Positions 61,592-64,000 of a stretch of 64,000 bases of DNA are shown here, piece after piece (the first letter of the stretch is position 1; every line of letters begins with the position of its first letter). Source of the stretch: Flavobacterium sp. UBA6135 (GTDB taxonomy: Bacteria; Bacteroidota; Bacteroidia; Flavobacteriales; Flavobacteriaceae). The translations under genes were made by a program, and so were the position numbers. The stretch is taken from the NCBI RefSeq assembly GCF_002428305.1, contig NZ_DIVJ01000010.1, positions 1-64,000 of the forward strand. Direction: 5' to 3'. The notes under the pieces were generated by a model, which was given only the letters and a program-made list of their open reading frames with translations, searched no databases and had not been told where the DNA came from.

Positions 61592-64000
61592 TTATTGTAT
61601 AATTGTAATAGTTCCTTTTTTTGTAATTTCATCATTTTCAGAAATCGTATAATACACTACAGGGTCTGCTTTAACTAGGCTATAGTTTTCATTTGGCCAG
61701 TTATTTTGATAGTTTCTTGCTCTGAATAATACTTTGCCTGCCGATGAATATATTATAATTTCTACATCTGGTTTGTTGGTATATTTTTCTGGAATTTCCC
61801 AATAATCATTTCGACCATCATTGTTGACCGATACAAAATTTGGAATCACAAAACTATTATTTTCTTTTAACGTTACAACAAATGTTTTAATAATTTCACA
61901 ATTTCCAATCATAGCTTTTAATGTATAAATTCCCGGTTGAACAACTGTATAACTTGAACCTACCCCAACCATTTCAGCTCCTAAAAACCACTGATAAGAA
62001 TCTCCACCTGTTGCATAAACCACAACCGAAGCTCCTTCAAATAATTCAAAAGCATCACCTTCACTAATTGTTATAAATGTTTCATCAATAGCCTGAATAG
62101 TAACTGTATTTGAAAGATAAACACAACCATTGTATTCAACTTCTAAGTAATAATCGCCCGCTTGCGAAATAGTGATCTGTGATTGATTTCCTATTTGTTG
62201 GTCCAAGTCTATTGAATGCCAACGATATATATAATTGTTATCAGTAACATTTGAAGTTATTAAAGTGCTTCCGCCGTTTTCACAAATTGCTGTAAACTCC
62301 GGTGTGATTTCTATGGTCATTGGAAGTCCAAGTGTAATAGTTACCGTATTTGAAATAACAAGATTGAATTCAGGAATTATAATGCGTAACTCATAAACAC
62401 CATTTTCAGTTAATGATGTGATGGGTAATGTATTTTGATTGGAAGAAACAACCAATGTTCCGTTTTTATACCATTGATAAATATATCCGTAATCATTATT
62501 CAAAATTGAAATTGTTCCTAAAGTCGTTAAAGCATCAAAAGACGTAATGTTCAAAACGGTTTGATCACTAAAACAAGCAGCATAATTTGAATTGGGAGCT
62601 ATTGTCACGGTGAAACTATCAGGATAAATTAAATTAACAATTGCCTCTTGTGTAGCCACACAATCTTGACTTTGAGTTACAACAACTTTATAGGTTCCAA
62701 ATTGTGATGCTATATAGGTACTTGCTGTAGCTCCGTTAATTATAATGTTGTTTCTATACCATTGAAATGTTGGATTTATTGCATTTGTAGTTACCGTTAA
62801 TGTTCTGGTTTGACCCGGAATTATTACTTCAGTTGAAGAAACATTTAATGTTGCAGTTATGCTTGACTCTTCTAAAGAAACGGTGTTGGAAGAAGCCGAA
62901 CAGGAACTTTGAGAAAGCACTAAATGATAAGCACCGGTTTCGAATGTTGTATAAGTTGGTTGATTGGCTCCTGCAATAATTACTCCGTTTTTGTACCAAT
63001 TATAACTGTAAATAGCGTTTGTTTCGGAACTATTTAGTTGAACACTATTTCCACCACAAAAACTACCCTGAACAGTTACAACAGGAGCCGTTATTGCCAA
63101 AGCAACTGCAACATTGTTGGAACTTACGTTTCCAAAATTAGGTAAATTAACAGTTAATTGATAAGATCCGTTTTGTGAGGCATTCGTGATTGGATACGTT
63201 ATTGAAGTAGCACCCGGAATCGCAACACCATTAAATAACCACTGATAGGAATAATTCGGATTTGCAGGATTTACGTTGCTATTTCCTTGTGATGTTTGAG
63301 CCACAAACGAGTTAATAGCCAATGATGTTGTGGTACTCACACAGTTTTGATAACCGGCAGCAACATTAATGGTCAAATTAAAACTATCAGGATAACCCAA
63401 AGTAACAGATGCTTCTGCTTGAAGAGAACATCCCGTTCCTTGAGTTGCAACTACTTTATAAACACCATCTAAAGTTGCTGTATACGAACTTGATGTCGCT
63501 CCTGAAATTAAAGTGTTGTTTCTATACCACTGATAAGTTGGCTGTGATAAAGAGGTTGTTGTGGTCAATATCTTTTCTTCACCCGGCAATATAATGTCAA
63601 ATGCTGGATTGTTGATGGTGATTGTTCCCGAAGTGGAACTTACTAAAATAGTATTTGATGTTAACGGACAACCACCGTTTGTTACAATTACATAATAATT
63701 TCCTTCTTGATTAGTAGCATAACTTTCTGTCATTGCTCCACTAATAGGATTACCATTTCTGTACCATTGATAGGTATATTGATTTCCGGTATAATTAGTG
63801 TTGAAAGTTACCGTTGTTGTTGAATTACAATATGCTCCTGTTTGAGTTATCATAGCAGGATTTGAACCCCCTAAGGATATCACTATGGAGTTGGATGTCA
63901 CAGGAGTTGCAATTCCAGGAATTGTTGTCACTAAATGGTAGGTTCCATTTCCTGTCGTTTGATTAACGGTTAAAGTCGTTGCTGTAGCTCCTGAAATTGG
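61592..64000 (-). CDS. sprC: Ig-like repeat T9SS type B protein, SprC-like (5' end outside window)
   Basis: The reading frame stays open to base 64000, so the true start lies outside the window; 802 residues are visible. The protein is made of Ig-like modules with the recurring pattern Y-x-W-Y-x-N-G/N and Y-x-V-x-x-T/S, for example YQWYRNGNPISGAMTESYAT. A two-fold higher-order repeat is visible (GYPDSFNLTINVAAGYQNC and IYPDSFTVTIAPNSNYAAC), each followed by YQW-type modules. The last ~85 residues (VIPNFVSVNNDGRNDYWEIP to IIQ) are a T9SS type B sorting domain, so it is exported to the surface. It is the first gene of the spr-like operon in the window and corresponds by position to sprC. An internal GTG near 63931 is not the start. 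Confidence 0.8.
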   Translation of the reverse strand, partial: PISGATATTLTVNQTTGNGTYHLVTTIPGIATPVTSNSIVISLGGSNPAMITQTGAYCNSTTTVTFNTNYTGNQYTYQWYRNGNPISGAMTESYATNQEGNYYVIVTNGGCPLTSNTILVSSTSGTITINNPAFDIILPGEEKILTTTTSLSQPTYQWYRNNTLISGATSSSYTATLDGVYKVVATQGTGCSLQAEASVTLGYPDSFNLTINVAAGYQNCVSTTTSLAINSFVAQTSQGNSNVNPANPNYSYQWLFNGVAIPGATSITYPITNASQNGSYQLTVNLPNFGNVSSNNVAVALAITAPVVTVQGSFCGGNSVQLNSSETNAIYSYNWYKNGVIIAGANQPTYTTFETGAYHLVLSQSSCSASSNTVSLEESSITATLNVSSTEVIIPGQTRTLTVTTNAINPTFQWYRNNIIINGATASTYIASQFGTYKVVVTQSQDCVATQEAIVNLIYPDSFTVTIAPNSNYAACFSDQTVLNITSFDALTTLGTISILNNDYGYIYQWYKNGTLVVSSNQNTLPITSLTENGVYELRIIIPEFNLVISNTVTITLGLPMTIEITPEFTAICENGGSTLITSNVTDNNYIYRWHSIDLDQQIGNQSQITISQAGDYYLEVEYNGCVYLSNTVTIQAIDETFITISEGDAFELFEGASVVVYATGGDSYQWFLGAEMVGVGSSYTVVQPGIYTLKAMIGNCEIIKTFVVTLKENNSFVIPNFVSVNNDGRNDYWEIPEKYTNKPDVEIIIYSSAGKVLFRARNYQNNWPNENYSLVKADPVVYYTISENDEITKKGTITIIQ

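Noticed and set aside
63931..63931. GTG near the right edge as start of the Ig-repeat gene
   Set aside because: The frame is open to base 64000 and translates into the same Ig-module pattern upstream, and the GTG lies within a module with no signal peptide after it.

Overview
The window is chromosomal DNA of a member of the Flavobacteriaceae, most likely Flavobacterium or a close relative. The base composition is strongly AT-rich. Several genes carry Bacteroidetes-type -7 boxes (TAnnTTTG). Exported proteins end in type IX secretion (T9SS) sorting domains, and there is a GLPGLI/TonB-receptor pair, a TPR-type sensor kinase and a SprB-type gliding adhesin operon. No phage, insertion sequence, rRNA or CRISPR array was found.

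Region 1 (1-22.2 kb, nearly all minus strand) is a surface polysaccharide locus of the Wzx/Wzy type. Read in transcription order it holds: a cytosolic protein with a nucleoside-phosphorylase-like C-terminus, a Wzz-like protein, rmlA, rmlC and rmlD (rmlB is missing), two SAM methyltransferases, several GT2 and GT4 glycosyltransferases, a GT-C-like membrane protein, a Wzx flippase, two O-antigen polymerase/ligase-type membrane proteins, a UDP-xylose synthase, and the start of a polyprenyl glycosylphosphotransferase that runs off the left edge. A large T9SS-secreted CotH-family protein (13.7-17.1 kb) sits inside this locus on the opposite strand. A lipoprotein gene at 9.0-9.5 kb has its own promoter and terminator.

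Region 2 (22.2-29.6 kb) is housekeeping: a carboxypeptidase-regulatory-domain protein, a GH3-type adenylating enzyme, an M23 peptidase, TatA, the RNA-binding factor Tex, and an AAA/DUF4143 ATPase behind a tandem palindromic operator.

Region 3 (29.7-36.9 kb, plus strand) looks like a self-contained sensing and uptake/export module: a 53-aa lipoprotein, a lipid-anchored TPR histidine kinase, a LuxR-type response regulator, a secreted 85-aa four-cysteine protein followed by a terminator, a GLPGLI protein and a TonB-receptor-like outer membrane protein. A 36-bp repeat lies in front of both small exported protein genes, and a 13-bp inverted repeat buries the kinase start codon. This is the best candidate here for an undescribed system.

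Region 4 (36.9-46.0 kb) is mixed housekeeping: a CDF cation exporter, RpiB, a DUF1905/YdeI protein, a lycopene cyclase, DUF2007, RNase R, an NTF2-fold lipoprotein, a DUF2807 protein, a LysE-type exporter, tRNA-Cys and FolB. About 800 bp between the lycopene cyclase and DUF2007 genes has no gene and contains an AT-rich cluster of TGTTAACA and DnaA-box-like words.

Region 5 (46.0-64.0 kb, minus strand) is a gliding-motility adhesin operon whose order matches sprC-sprD-sprB-sprF of Flavobacterium johnsoniae. It encodes an Ig-repeat T9SS type B protein (cut by the right edge), a PorP/SprF-like barrel with a SPOR domain, a 4226-aa adhesin with about 41 cysteine-delimited SprB-type modules (the last 15 arranged as five copies of a ~239-aa triplet), and a PorP/SprF protein.
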